Source of the DNA: a bacterium
GTDB lineage: Bacteria; Actinomycetota; Acidimicrobiia; Acidimicrobiales; Bin134
Length of the DNA: 64,000 bases
Direction: 5' to 3'
Assembly: GCA_026708015.1 (NCBI GenBank)
Contig: JAPOVT010000054.1
Span: 1 to 64,000, forward strand
The notes beneath the pieces were generated by a model. It was not told where the DNA came from. It ran no database searches and was given only the letters and a program-made list of their open reading frames with translations. A program made the translations under genes and the position numbers. This document shows positions 52,725-59,920 of this stretch, one piece after another (the stretch's first letter is position 1; each line of letters opens with the position of its first letter).

Positions 52725-52765
52725 CAGGAAAACCCCTTGAATCGAGTGCGGGGGTCAGCGCTCAT
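52724..52765 (-). CDS. Leader mini-ORF overlapping the ipdC start
   Basis: The 14 codons encode MSADPRTRFKGFS and a stop whose final A is the first base of the ipdC ATG (TGATG). Its first 18 bp copy the first 18 bp of ipdC with one mismatch, at 41-bp spacing (52748-52765 and 52707-52724). It may be a duplication scar or a translated leader that couples ipdC to ipdB, which ends 7 bp before it. No evidence that the peptide itself has a function. Confidence 0.4.
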   Translation of the reverse strand: MSADPRTRFKGFS

Positions 52766-52772
52766 TGGGAGC

Positions 52773-53540
52773 TCAGAGAAACTCAGCCTTGCGGGCCTCG
52801 GTGGGGTCGAGCACCTCGCGGATAAGGTGAAGCTCTTCGTCGGTGGGTAGTCGGGTCTCGGCCGCATCGTCGATTCCGGCCAGCTCGAAGGCAGTGGCCT
52901 CCACCACCTGATCAACGGTCACTCCGGGGTGGATGGAGGCGATCCTCATGCGGTTGTCGTCGGTTTGGAAGTCGAACACACCGAGGTTGGACACCACTCG
53001 GCGCACCTCGTGGTCGCGGTTGCTCGGCGCGCCCAGCTCCCGCATCCGGTCGTACCCCGGCCCCGAAACAACGTCCACCGACGCCACGAACGAGCGGATG
53101 GAGTGGTTAGGCACCCAATAGCTGGTGGTGTGGTTGACCAGGTTGCCGGGGGCGCCCCGCAAACCGAGAAGCTGGGCCTTGGGCTGGTGGAAATCGCCGA
53201 TGGCGGCGATGTTCTGGTTGCCCCACTGGTCGATCTGGCTGGCGCCCATCATCACGTGGCGCTTGCCCGACCACACGATGTCGAACACGGTGCGGTATGG
53301 CACCCACGACTCCACCACCTTGGGGGCGTCGGGATCGCCCACCGGGAAGTTGTTGGCCGGCAGCACCGACACGGTGTCGGTGTACACCAGGTCGGGCTCG
53401 AAAGTGGCCCGGGCCAGGCGACCGCCCACGATGGGCACGGTGCCGATGGGATTGCACAGGATCTCGCCGTCGCCCCGGAAGGCCTCGGCACAGGCCACCA
53501 CGCAGACCTCGTCGATGGTTGCTTCAGCGAGCGAACTCAT
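52773..53540 (-). CDS. ipdB: CoA-transferase-like beta subunit, IpdB-like (steroid ring-opening hydrolase)
   Basis: About 255 residues from ATG 53540. EVCVVACAEAFRGDGEILCN, GGRLARATFEPDLVYTDTVS, IVWSGKRHVMMGASQIDQWG, QPKAQLLGLRGAPGNLVNHTT and VRRVVSNLGVFDFQTDDNRM match the class I CoA-transferase beta fold and, in my memory, M. tuberculosis Rv3552 (IpdB). IpdAB hydrolyses a cyclic CoA intermediate (COCHEA-CoA), opening the last steroid ring. The long upstream extension of the frame is ignored. The ATG overlaps ipdA by 4 bp, giving equal synthesis of the two subunits. Confidence 0.88.
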   Translation of the reverse strand: MSSLAEATIDEVCVVACAEAFRGDGEILCNPIGTVPIVGGRLARATFEPDLVYTDTVSVLPANNFPVGDPDAPKVVESWVPYRTVFDIVWSGKRHVMMGASQIDQWGNQNIAAIGDFHQPKAQLLGLRGAPGNLVNHTTSYWVPNHSIRSFVASVDVVSGPGYDRMRELGAPSNRDHEVRRVVSNLGVFDFQTDDNRMRIASIHPGVTVDQVVEATAFELAGIDDAAETRLPTDEELHLIREVLDPTEARKAEFL

Positions 53541-54391
53541 GATCGAGCCTCCAGCGCCTCCAGGTAGTCGGCATGGGAGGGAGCGTCGAGGTAGGTGGAG
53601 CGGAACGCATCCCACGCCTCGGGGTCGCGGGCGGTGGCGGCGTACTCCCGCTGGAAGGACTCGTCGCGCCCGTAGTCGGGCGGGCACTCGGTGAAGTGCG
53701 CCCCATGGGGGGCCTCCACCACGCCGTCGGTGAAAATGCGCGGGATGCGCAGCGTGTGTACCGGCCCCTCGTCCAGCAGGTTCTCGGTGGGCACGATCTT
53801 CTCGGTACTCAAGTAGGTCTTGTCGGCGGCCATGGCGAACAGATCGTCAAAATACAGATCGGGCCCGAGAAACTGGCCGTTGCCGGCGGCATCGGCCCGG
53901 TTCATGTGGATCAGCGCCGCGTCCAGCTTGAAAGCGGGGATGGCCACTAGCTCTTCCCCGTCGTCATACGGCGACGTCACCGTGCGCAGCTCGGGGTTCA
54001 TGGTCAACATGTCGGATCCCAACCCGGCTCGAGTGGGATAGAACGGCACCCGGTGGGAGGCGGCCAGAAGCCCCAGATAGAAGGCCCCCTCATCCAGCTC
54101 GGTGAACTCGATAGCCCCGCTCTGGCGAGCCTGGCGGAAATGGGGCTCGAGCGGGATGGAGTCCAGCGACACGAATCCGTACACCGCCCGGCGCAGCTTG
54201 CCCGCCGCGCACAGCAGCCCGATATCGGGCCCTCCGTAGGCCACCACGGTCAGATCCTTGAGGTTGGAGCGCAATATGGTCCGCACCAGCGACATGGGCT
54301 TGCGCCGGGACCCCCAGCCGCCGATGCCGATGGTCATCCCATCCTTCAACTCTGAGATGACTTCGTCTTCGGTCATCCGCTTGTCGACCAT
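53537..54391 (-). CDS. ipdA: CoA-transferase-like alpha subunit, IpdA-like (steroid ring-opening hydrolase)
   Basis: About 284 residues. VISELKDGMTIGIGGWGSRR, SNLKDLTVVAYGGPDIGLLC, RRAVYGFVSLDSIPLEPHFR, PFYPTRAGLGSDMLTMNPEL, DLYFDDLFAMAADKTYLSTE and VVEAPHGAHFTECPPDYGRD match Rv3551 (IpdA) closely. It forms the ring-cleaving hydrolase with IpdB. The frame runs to 54496, but the mycobacterial protein starts at the residue aligned with ATG 54391, used here. ATG 54460 is the alternative. An 11-bp direct repeat (CACACTGGCAG, 54426-54436 and 54483-54493) lies in the divergent region between it and the SDR. Confidence 0.88.
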   Translation of the reverse strand: MVDKRMTEDEVISELKDGMTIGIGGWGSRRKPMSLVRTILRSNLKDLTVVAYGGPDIGLLCAAGKLRRAVYGFVSLDSIPLEPHFRQARQSGAIEFTELDEGAFYLGLLAASHRVPFYPTRAGLGSDMLTMNPELRTVTSPYDDGEELVAIPAFKLDAALIHMNRADAAGNGQFLGPDLYFDDLFAMAADKTYLSTEKIVPTENLLDEGPVHTLRIPRIFTDGVVEAPHGAHFTECPPDYGRDESFQREYAATARDPEAWDAFRSTYLDAPSHADYLEALEARS

Positions 54392-54495
54392 GGCGGCGAC
54401 GATAGCCCGCTCCTGCAACCCGGCCCACACTGGCAGAACGGCCTCCTTCGGCGTGGTCATGCTCCCGGTGGCCCGTATGGGGCACACTGGCAGCA

Positions 54496-55284
54496 ATGGA
54501 TGACCTCGATTTCACCGGCAAGACCGCCATCATCAGCGGCGGCACCAAGGGGCTGGGCCGGGGGATAGCCCTCCGCTTCTTGGCCGCAGGCGCCGACGTG
54601 GTGATCTGCGCCCGCCGCCCGCCGAAAGAACCGGTGGCCGCAGCTAGCCGGGAGGCGCTGTTCGTAGCCGCTGACGTGCGGGACCCTGAGCAGATCGCCG
54701 GGGTGGTCGATGCCGCGGTGGAGCGCACCGGGCGGGTGGACACCCTCATCAACAATGCGGGCGGGGCTCCTCCGGCCGACTCGGCCACGGTGTCGCCTCG
54801 GTTCAACGAGAAGATCGTGGCCCTGAACCTGATGGCCCCCATGGCGTTCAGCCAGGCGGTGTATCCGGTGATGCAGAACCAGGACAGCGGCGGGGTGATC
54901 CTCAACATCTCGTCGGTGTCGGGCATCCGGCCCAACCCCATGGGCATCGCCTATGGGGCGGCCAAGGCGGGGTTGGTGAACTTGAGCGAGACCCTGGCGG
55001 TGGAATGGGGGCCCAAGATCCGGGTGCTGACCGTGACCGTGGGGCTGATCGTGACCGAGGACGCCTACCTCTACTACGGCGACGAGGCCGGAATCGCCGC
55101 GGTGGGCGAGACCATTGCCATGGGCCGAATGGGCCAACCCGACGACGTGGCCGACGTGTGCCTGTTCTTGGCCTCGCCCATGGCCCGGTGGATGACCGGG
55201 GCCAACATCAAGGTCCACGGCGGCGGCGAGAAGCCCGCCTATTTGGGGGTCTCCACCGGCGAGGTGGCCGGCGAAGAAAGCTGA
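54496..55284 (+). CDS. SDR family oxidoreductase, Rv3549c-like
   Basis: 262 residues. AIISGGTKGLGRGIALRFLA binds the cofactor, INNAGGAPPADSATVS is the NAG block, and ISSVSGIRPNPMGIAYGAAK gives Ser, Tyr and Lys. The final WMTGANIKVHGGGEKPAYLG is close to Rv3549c of M. tuberculosis, a gene of the same KstR2-controlled group as ipdABC. This suggests oxidation or reduction of a hydroxyl on a ring-derived acyl-CoA. It faces ipdA across a 104-bp divergent region and is followed by the MBL gene after 10 bp. Its own -10 is not clear. Confidence 0.9.
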   Translation: MDDLDFTGKTAIISGGTKGLGRGIALRFLAAGADVVICARRPPKEPVAAASREALFVAADVRDPEQIAGVVDAAVERTGRVDTLINNAGGAPPADSATVSPRFNEKIVALNLMAPMAFSQAVYPVMQNQDSGGVILNISSVSGIRPNPMGIAYGAAKAGLVNLSETLAVEWGPKIRVLTVTVGLIVTEDAYLYYGDEAGIAAVGETIAMGRMGQPDDVADVCLFLASPMARWMTGANIKVHGGGEKPAYLGVSTGEVAGEES

Positions 55285-55294
55285 TCGCCTCACG

Positions 55295-56197
55295 ATGGCG
55301 GTGAGCATCCCGTTTGCGACCGAGCCCGAGGTGGAATACGGCGCGGTGGTGGAGATGGCCCCCGGCCTGCGCCGAGTGGTGGCCAACAACCCGAGCAAGT
55401 TCACCTACCGGGGCACCGGCACCTACATCGTGGGCCGGGGCCGGGTGGCCATCGTCGATCCCGGCCCCGACGACGCCGACCACATCAAGGCCGTTCTGGC
55501 CGCGGCGGACGGCGAGCAGGTGGAAGCCCTGCTCATCACCCACACCCATCGGGACCACTCGCCCGCGTCACAGGCGGTGGGCGAGGCCACCGGCGCTCCG
55601 GCTTATGGGTTCGGGCCCCATCCAGCGGCGGATGACGACGACGGCAAGAGCGAGGAGCGGGGCGATCTCGAGTTCGCCCCCGATGCCGCGGTGGTCCACG
55701 GCGATGTTGTCGAGGGACCGGGGTGGAGCTTCGAGTGCCTCCACACCCCCGGCCACATCTCCAACCACATCGCCTACCGCTGGCGGGAATCAGCCGGAGT
55801 GTTCACCGGCGACCACATCATGGGCTGGTCCACCACCATCGTCCCCCCACCCGACGGCGACATGACCGACTACTTGGCCAGCCTGCGGCTGTTGGCCGGC
55901 TGTCCCGACGACCAGGTGTATTGGCCCACCCACGGCCCCCCGGTCACCGAGCCCCACACCCTTGTGGAAACCCTCTACGCCCACCGACTGGACCGGGAGC
56001 GACAAATCCTGGAGTGCCTGGGAGCTGGGCCGCAGACCATCGCCGAGATGGTGGAGGTGATGTACGCCGACGTGGCCTCAGAGCTGCACGAGCCTGCCGC
56101 CCGCTCCGTGCTGGCCCACCTCATCGCCATGGTCGCCGACGGCCGGGTGGGCACCGACGCCCAGCCCACTGCTGAGGCGGTGTACTGCCGGGAGTAG
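55295..56197 (+). CDS. MBL-fold metallo-hydrolase
   Basis: 300 residues. LLITHTHRDHSPASQAVGEA holds the HxHxDH metal motif near residue 82, ECLHTPGHISNHIAY the third histidine, FTGDHIMGWSTTI the bridging Asp and YWPTHGPPV the last His. The part after about residue 240 is a winged-helix-like tail (IAEMVEVMYADVASELHEPA), as in LACTB2-type endoribonucleases and thioesterase-like relatives. The substrate may be RNA or a thioester. It is 10 bp after the Rv3549c-like SDR, suggesting co-transcription with a catabolic gene. Confidence 0.9.
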   Translation: MAVSIPFATEPEVEYGAVVEMAPGLRRVVANNPSKFTYRGTGTYIVGRGRVAIVDPGPDDADHIKAVLAAADGEQVEALLITHTHRDHSPASQAVGEATGAPAYGFGPHPAADDDDGKSEERGDLEFAPDAAVVHGDVVEGPGWSFECLHTPGHISNHIAYRWRESAGVFTGDHIMGWSTTIVPPPDGDMTDYLASLRLLAGCPDDQVYWPTHGPPVTEPHTLVETLYAHRLDRERQILECLGAGPQTIAEMVEVMYADVASELHEPAARSVLAHLIAMVADGRVGTDAQPTAEAVYCRE

Positions 56198-56224
56198 AGA
56201 AACGGGGGGTGCCGCTGCCGACTT

Positions 56225-56330
56225 GTCGACTAGCTCCTGCACTATAGGGACGGTGAAGTCGATGCGGTACGACTTGCGGGGACCGCTTTGCTGCCAGTCC
56301 ACGTAGATGGACACGTTGGCGTCCTGCACC
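56225..56330 (-). pseudogene. Fragment of the secreted-protein gene (upstream copy of a 106-bp direct repeat)
   Basis: This 106-bp block is about 90 percent identical, without gaps, to 58139-58244, which lies in the 3' part of the secreted-protein gene at 57,959-59,127. On the minus strand it still reads VQDANVSIYVDWQQSGPRKS and YRIDFTVPIVQELVD, against VQDINVSIYVDWQQSGPRKS and YRIDLTVPVVQRLVD in the parent. No complete gene surrounds it. The 292-bp gap between the MBL and AAA ATPase genes otherwise holds the operator repeats at 56408. Confidence 0.75.
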
Positions 56331-56407
56331 ACCGAGCCAGTTCGCTTGCCGAGCAGCCCCGCCACCACCACGACCGCGGCACCATATGAGTCTCGGGTCC
56401 GATTTAT

Positions 56408-56467
56408 AGTGCGGACACTTGATGCGTAATGCGGACACTTAGTGCGTAGTGCGGACACTTAGTGAAG
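56408..56467 (+). promoter_or_regulatory. Three 20-bp iterons upstream of the AAA ATPase gene
   Basis: The core (A/G-rich) TGCGGACACTT occurs at 56410-56420, 56430-56440 and 56450-56460, exactly 20 bp apart. Each unit begins A(G/A)TGCGGACACTT and contains an imperfect dyad AGTG-N4-CACT. The period of about two helix turns places all three on one face of DNA. The last copy ends 11 bp before the TAAAGT -10 at 56478-56483 that serves the ATPase gene, so they are probably the operator for a repressor or activator. Confidence 0.65.
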
Positions 56468-56489
56468 TAAATCGGGCTAAAGTAGGGGT

Positions 56490-57794
56490 ATGGAAGACCA
56501 CTCCGAGCTTCTCCCCAACCCGTTTACGCCCGACTTCGGACGGAGGCCTGCCCTACTGGTCGGCAGGCAGTCGCTCTTGGAAAGCGTTGGACGATCCCTA
56601 TCCATCGGGCCAGATGCCCAGGGATTCACAAGATTGATCCTAGGACAGCGCGGCTCGGGAAAGACCACCATCCTCGCTGAGGTCAGAGAGCAGGCCGCCT
56701 TCAATGGGCTACTGGTGCTCAGTGTTGACGCAGCCACGCCGGGGCTGCTGGATCGCATCTCGTCGTGCATCGCCGACGCCAGGGAACGCTACGAAGCAGC
56801 TGATCCGTCAAATGCCCTCGCCCCCCGTCGGGACCGAAGAATGGCTGGATTCACACTTGGGCCGGTTGGCATCAATTGGCAGGACATGCCGGAGCAGCGT
56901 CCCCGATGGAGCCTCGGGTACTACTTGGAGACCTTGAGCTCATGGGCTGCCGACCAGGAATCTGCCGTGCTGCTCACAGTGGATGAGATGCACGCTGGCG
57001 ACAGGGGGGAACTGCGTCGTCTGGCCTCCGACATCCAAGACATCACCAAGATCAAGGAACTCCCTCTGGGATTTGTGGGTGCTGGTCTTCCTGAGATGGC
57101 CCACACCATCTTGGAAGACAAGAAGATGACGTTTTTCCACAGGTGTTTGCGAAACGGAATGCCGTCGATCAGCCACGATGACGCTTGGCGGTGTTTGCGC
57201 CTCACGGTGGAAGAGTCCGACGGCGAGATCAACGACGATGCACTCCGGCTGATGGCGTCCGCCGCCGCTGACGGGCTGCCTTACAAGCTCCAGAGCATCG
57301 GACATCACGCCTGGGAATTGTCAGGGTCGCCAGAAAGGCCCATCGATGCCAGAGTCGCGGAGATGGCGATTGAGTTGGCAGATCAAGACATGGCTGAGAA
57401 GGTCATTTCTCCGATGTGGCACGACCTTGGGGAAACCGATCAGTCCTTCCTGAAGGCATTGTCGGCGTGCGGGGGAACAGGTGCGCCTCGCGACATCTCT
57501 CACAGACTCCCAGGCTTGACGGGCCGCAGCCTGGCCCGAGCTGAGCGCCGGCTCACTGCCGCAGGCCATGTGCATCGCACAGACGGAGGCAACGTGCAAT
57601 TGGCAGGACCACTCACAGCCGAGGCGATCCAAGGCTTCGCCGCCAGCGAGGCTGACTACGATCTCAGCAACATCGATCCTGCTTCGCTCTCCCCAAATGA
57701 GAGCACCGGAACCTGTAATGCTTATATGCCTCGGGTAAGGGCAAAATGTGTGCTCGCCCGGGGCCACAAGGGCGGTCACAGGTCTAAAAAATAG
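56490..57794 (+). CDS. AAA/STAND-type ATPase with C-terminal winged helix and Cys/His tail
   Basis: 434 residues. Walker A is ILGQRGSGKTTILAEV near residue 55, and Walker B AVLLTVDEMHAGDRGELRRL near residue 155. The sensor segment GFVGAGLPEMAHTILEDKKM and the region after about 310 (winged helix, GLTGRSLARAERRLTAAGHV) resemble archaeal-type ATPases of the Orc1/Cdc6-like STAND group. The last 30 residues have a CNAYMPRVRAKCVLARGHKGG-type Cys-Cys-His-His ending, a possible zinc motif. TAAAGT is 6 nt before the ATG. Three 20-bp operator-like repeats precede it and a 106-bp direct repeat brackets it. Confidence 0.82.
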   Translation: MEDHSELLPNPFTPDFGRRPALLVGRQSLLESVGRSLSIGPDAQGFTRLILGQRGSGKTTILAEVREQAAFNGLLVLSVDAATPGLLDRISSCIADARERYEAADPSNALAPRRDRRMAGFTLGPVGINWQDMPEQRPRWSLGYYLETLSSWAADQESAVLLTVDEMHAGDRGELRRLASDIQDITKIKELPLGFVGAGLPEMAHTILEDKKMTFFHRCLRNGMPSISHDDAWRCLRLTVEESDGEINDDALRLMASAAADGLPYKLQSIGHHAWELSGSPERPIDARVAEMAIELADQDMAEKVISPMWHDLGETDQSFLKALSACGGTGAPRDISHRLPGLTGRSLARAERRLTAAGHVHRTDGGNVQLAGPLTAEAIQGFAASEADYDLSNIDPASLSPNESTGTCNAYMPRVRAKCVLARGHKGGHRSKK

Positions 57795-57958
57795 GCTCGC
57801 CCGCTTCTATGAGCCTCCAATGCTCCAGACTGGTTCTGCTGAGCACGGCTCAACGGATGCTTGCGAATCGGAAGTGGCCACTGTTGAGCGAGGGGACGAT
57901 GCAGCGGGTGAAGGCTGCTGGTGATCGGACGTCGGGGATGTGTGGCGCTCAGCAGCGG

Positions 57959-59127
57959 TCACTGCGTCCACGGGACCGACAGTCCGGCGCGGGTGAGCAC
58001 GGCGGATGCCTCTTGCAGCGCCGCCGTCTGGCTTGGGACCGCGCACCCGTCGAGCTTCGCGGCCTCGTCGCGCGCCCACACAGAGCCCAGCAGTTCGCAC
58101 GCCTTCACCTTCGCCGCCCGCTTCGCCGACGCCGACTCGTCGACTAGCCGCTGCACGACCGGGACGGTGAGGTCGATGCGGTACGACTTGCGGGGTCCGC
58201 TTTGCTGCCAATCCACGTAGATAGACACGTTGATGTCCTGCACCGTCGCGGTGTAGAGCGGGATAGCGAGCAACGCCGGCTTGCTGGAGGGATACCCCCG
58301 GAACAGCCCTGACCGGTCGCACACCCATTCGTCGTCTATCCCGGCCCGGGCCAGGTCGCCCGACGAGCATGCCCGCAGCCACCACGAGCCGGCAGGGCTG
58401 GCGGGTACGCCGTCGTCGCCGGAGCAGCCCACATCCATGCCTGAGAAGTACTGGTCGATCAGGTCGTGGGTGCATGTGAATATGCCCCTGTGCTGATGGG
58501 GGAGGCCTACTGAGCGCTGCTCGCTGGGGGTGAGTCGCAGGATCTGGCCGCCGCCGCCGAAGTTCGGGTAGGAGAGGTTGCCCTCGGGTGCGGTGAGCGT
58601 GATCGGCTCGCAGTTCAGATTGGCCACGTCGGTCGGCGGGGCGCCCCCTTCCGTGTTGGTGCAGAGGACTGGGTTGTCGTTGTTCGAAGAGGCGCCGTAG
58701 TTGAACGGTCCAGCTAATGTGCCGTCCCCGAATTTCGCGGCGTCGCCCCTCGTAGAGATCGTCAAACGGGTAGGGATAGTGTCGCCTGCGGTGGCGAACG
58801 AGCAGAGCAGGAACCAGTCCGCGGCACCGTGGTGGACGTAGGGGAAGCGCCGGCCGTCAGCGGCGGAGAGGTTGCCAGTGCGGCACAACCAGCTGACGTT
58901 CTCTAACCCCCCCCCCCCCCAAACGCGTCGCGTGCACTGTCGATGGCGACAGGGGCCACGTTCAGCGAGTCCTGCGCTTGCGCTTTGCCACTGTCGGTCG
59001 CGGCCAGCATCGCCAAGAACACCGCAGTCGCCGTCACAAGCGCCACGACCCCCAACTTCGAGAGGCACACCCGGCACACGCACATCATCGGGCATCTACG
59101 GCGATCAGAGGGCGGAACCAGTACCAT
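57959..59127 (-). pseudogene. Secreted protein gene, frame broken at a 14-G tract (frameshift or phase-variable)
   Basis: The minus strand encodes a signal peptide (LSKLGVVALVTATAVFLAML then GKAQAQ) in one frame from 59127 to the G-run, followed by a 315-residue body in another frame that begins LENVSWLCRTGNLSAADGRR. Both frames meet at 58907-58920, where 14 C (G on the minus strand) are counted. A 12- or 15-G tract would join them. Here the first frame ends at a TAG just past the tract. The body is Cys-containing and extracellular-looking, ending in VSIYVDWQQSGPRKSYRIDL. TACAGT lies 5 nt before ATG 59127. Function unknown. Confidence 0.72.
58907..58920 (-). repeat. Homopolymer of 14 G (minus strand) inside a coding sequence
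   Basis: The top strand has 14 consecutive C. On the coding strand this is an uninterrupted G-run placed just after the signal-peptide region. Length changes of one or two bases would switch the downstream frame on or off. A sequencing or assembly miscount is the other simple explanation. See the finding on this tract. Confidence 0.9.
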
Positions 59128-59209
59128 AGGCAACTGTAGCTCGCTTGTGGCAGAACCTCAAGAAACTTTGGATTGAGTTTTACCAGTCACCCGACACCAA
59201 ACAAATCAA

Positions 59210-59905
59210 CTACGAGACCGTCACCGGAGACGCGTCCAAGTAGCAGGCGGTAAGGGCTGCCGCCACCTCGTCTTGTGCCGCCCCGAAGCCTTCTCCGGTG
59301 TCGACCACCATGGCGTCCCTCACAACGTCTCGTAGCCCGTCAACCGAGATCTGGGAGGCGATGCATTGGGCTCGATCTACCGGCTCGCCCTCTGAGACCA
59401 AGACCTGGACCACGAAGTTCCGCCAATCGACACAGCCCAAAGCCAGATTCTCGAGATCGAACGCCTCCCGGTCAGAAATGTCGAACCAAGCCCCGAAAAC
59501 AAACAGTCCCGGCTGCCGATATGCCTCAGCAAACGAGTCGGGGTTGAGGCCCAGTTCGCCCAGCCGCTCGTCGGTGAAAGTGTCAAATGCCCCCTCGGCC
59601 AGGCAGTTGATCTCCTGTTGCGTCATGAAGGTGGTGACCAGTTCGTCCGCCAAGACCAGCTCCGAAAACGTGTCAGCCAACTGCTGCCTGTCGGTTGGGG
59701 GTGGGCGGCCGTCTTCGACCTGCTCGCCATTGTCGGAGCCAGCGGCGACGGTAGACGGCGGACTGGGGGCTTCTACCGCCTCAGTGGGTTGGACAGCAGG
59801 AGCCTGGGTGGCCGGCACTGTCGGCGCGCTGTCCTCGCTATCGCTCGAACAAGCCGCGGCCAAAAGGGCTGCCACGACTATCGGGATGAACCAGCCGCGA
59901 CGCAT
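59210..59905 (-). CDS. Lipoprotein of unknown function
   Basis: 231 residues. The start (RRGWFIPIVVAALLAAACSS) is a lipoprotein signal peptide with a LAAAC lipobox. Then comes a Ser/Thr/Pro-rich linker (to about residue 75) and a soluble domain with Cys at about 99, 158, 182 and 223 that may form disulfides (EINCLAEG, ALGCVDWR, AQCIASQI, LTACYLDA). The Thr-Gln-Gln-Glu-Ile-Asn-Cys-Leu segment resembles the Thr-Gln-Gln-Glu region in the neighbouring cyclophilin lipoprotein. Anchored outside the membrane. No enzymatic motif. Codirectional with the cyclophilin gene, 15 bp apart. Confidence 0.75.
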   Translation of the reverse strand: MRRGWFIPIVVAALLAAACSSDSEDSAPTVPATQAPAVQPTEAVEAPSPPSTVAAGSDNGEQVEDGRPPPTDRQQLADTFSELVLADELVTTFMTQQEINCLAEGAFDTFTDERLGELGLNPDSFAEAYRQPGLFVFGAWFDISDREAFDLENLALGCVDWRNFVVQVLVSEGEPVDRAQCIASQISVDGLRDVVRDAMVVDTGEGFGAAQDEVAAALTACYLDASPVTVS

Positions 59906-59920
59906 AGGAGGGTTCTTGTC

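Noticed and set aside
54392-54495. KstR2-type palindrome expected upstream of ipdA
   Set aside because: No CAAG-N2-CTTG type dyad is visible; only the CACACTGGCAG direct repeat.
58960-59095. Alternative upstream start (frame beginning MPDDVRVPG) for the secreted-protein body, avoiding the G-tract
   Set aside because: The translation of that stretch is shadow-like and has no signal peptide, whereas the other frame there encodes a clear signal peptide; a frameshift at the G-run is the better explanation.
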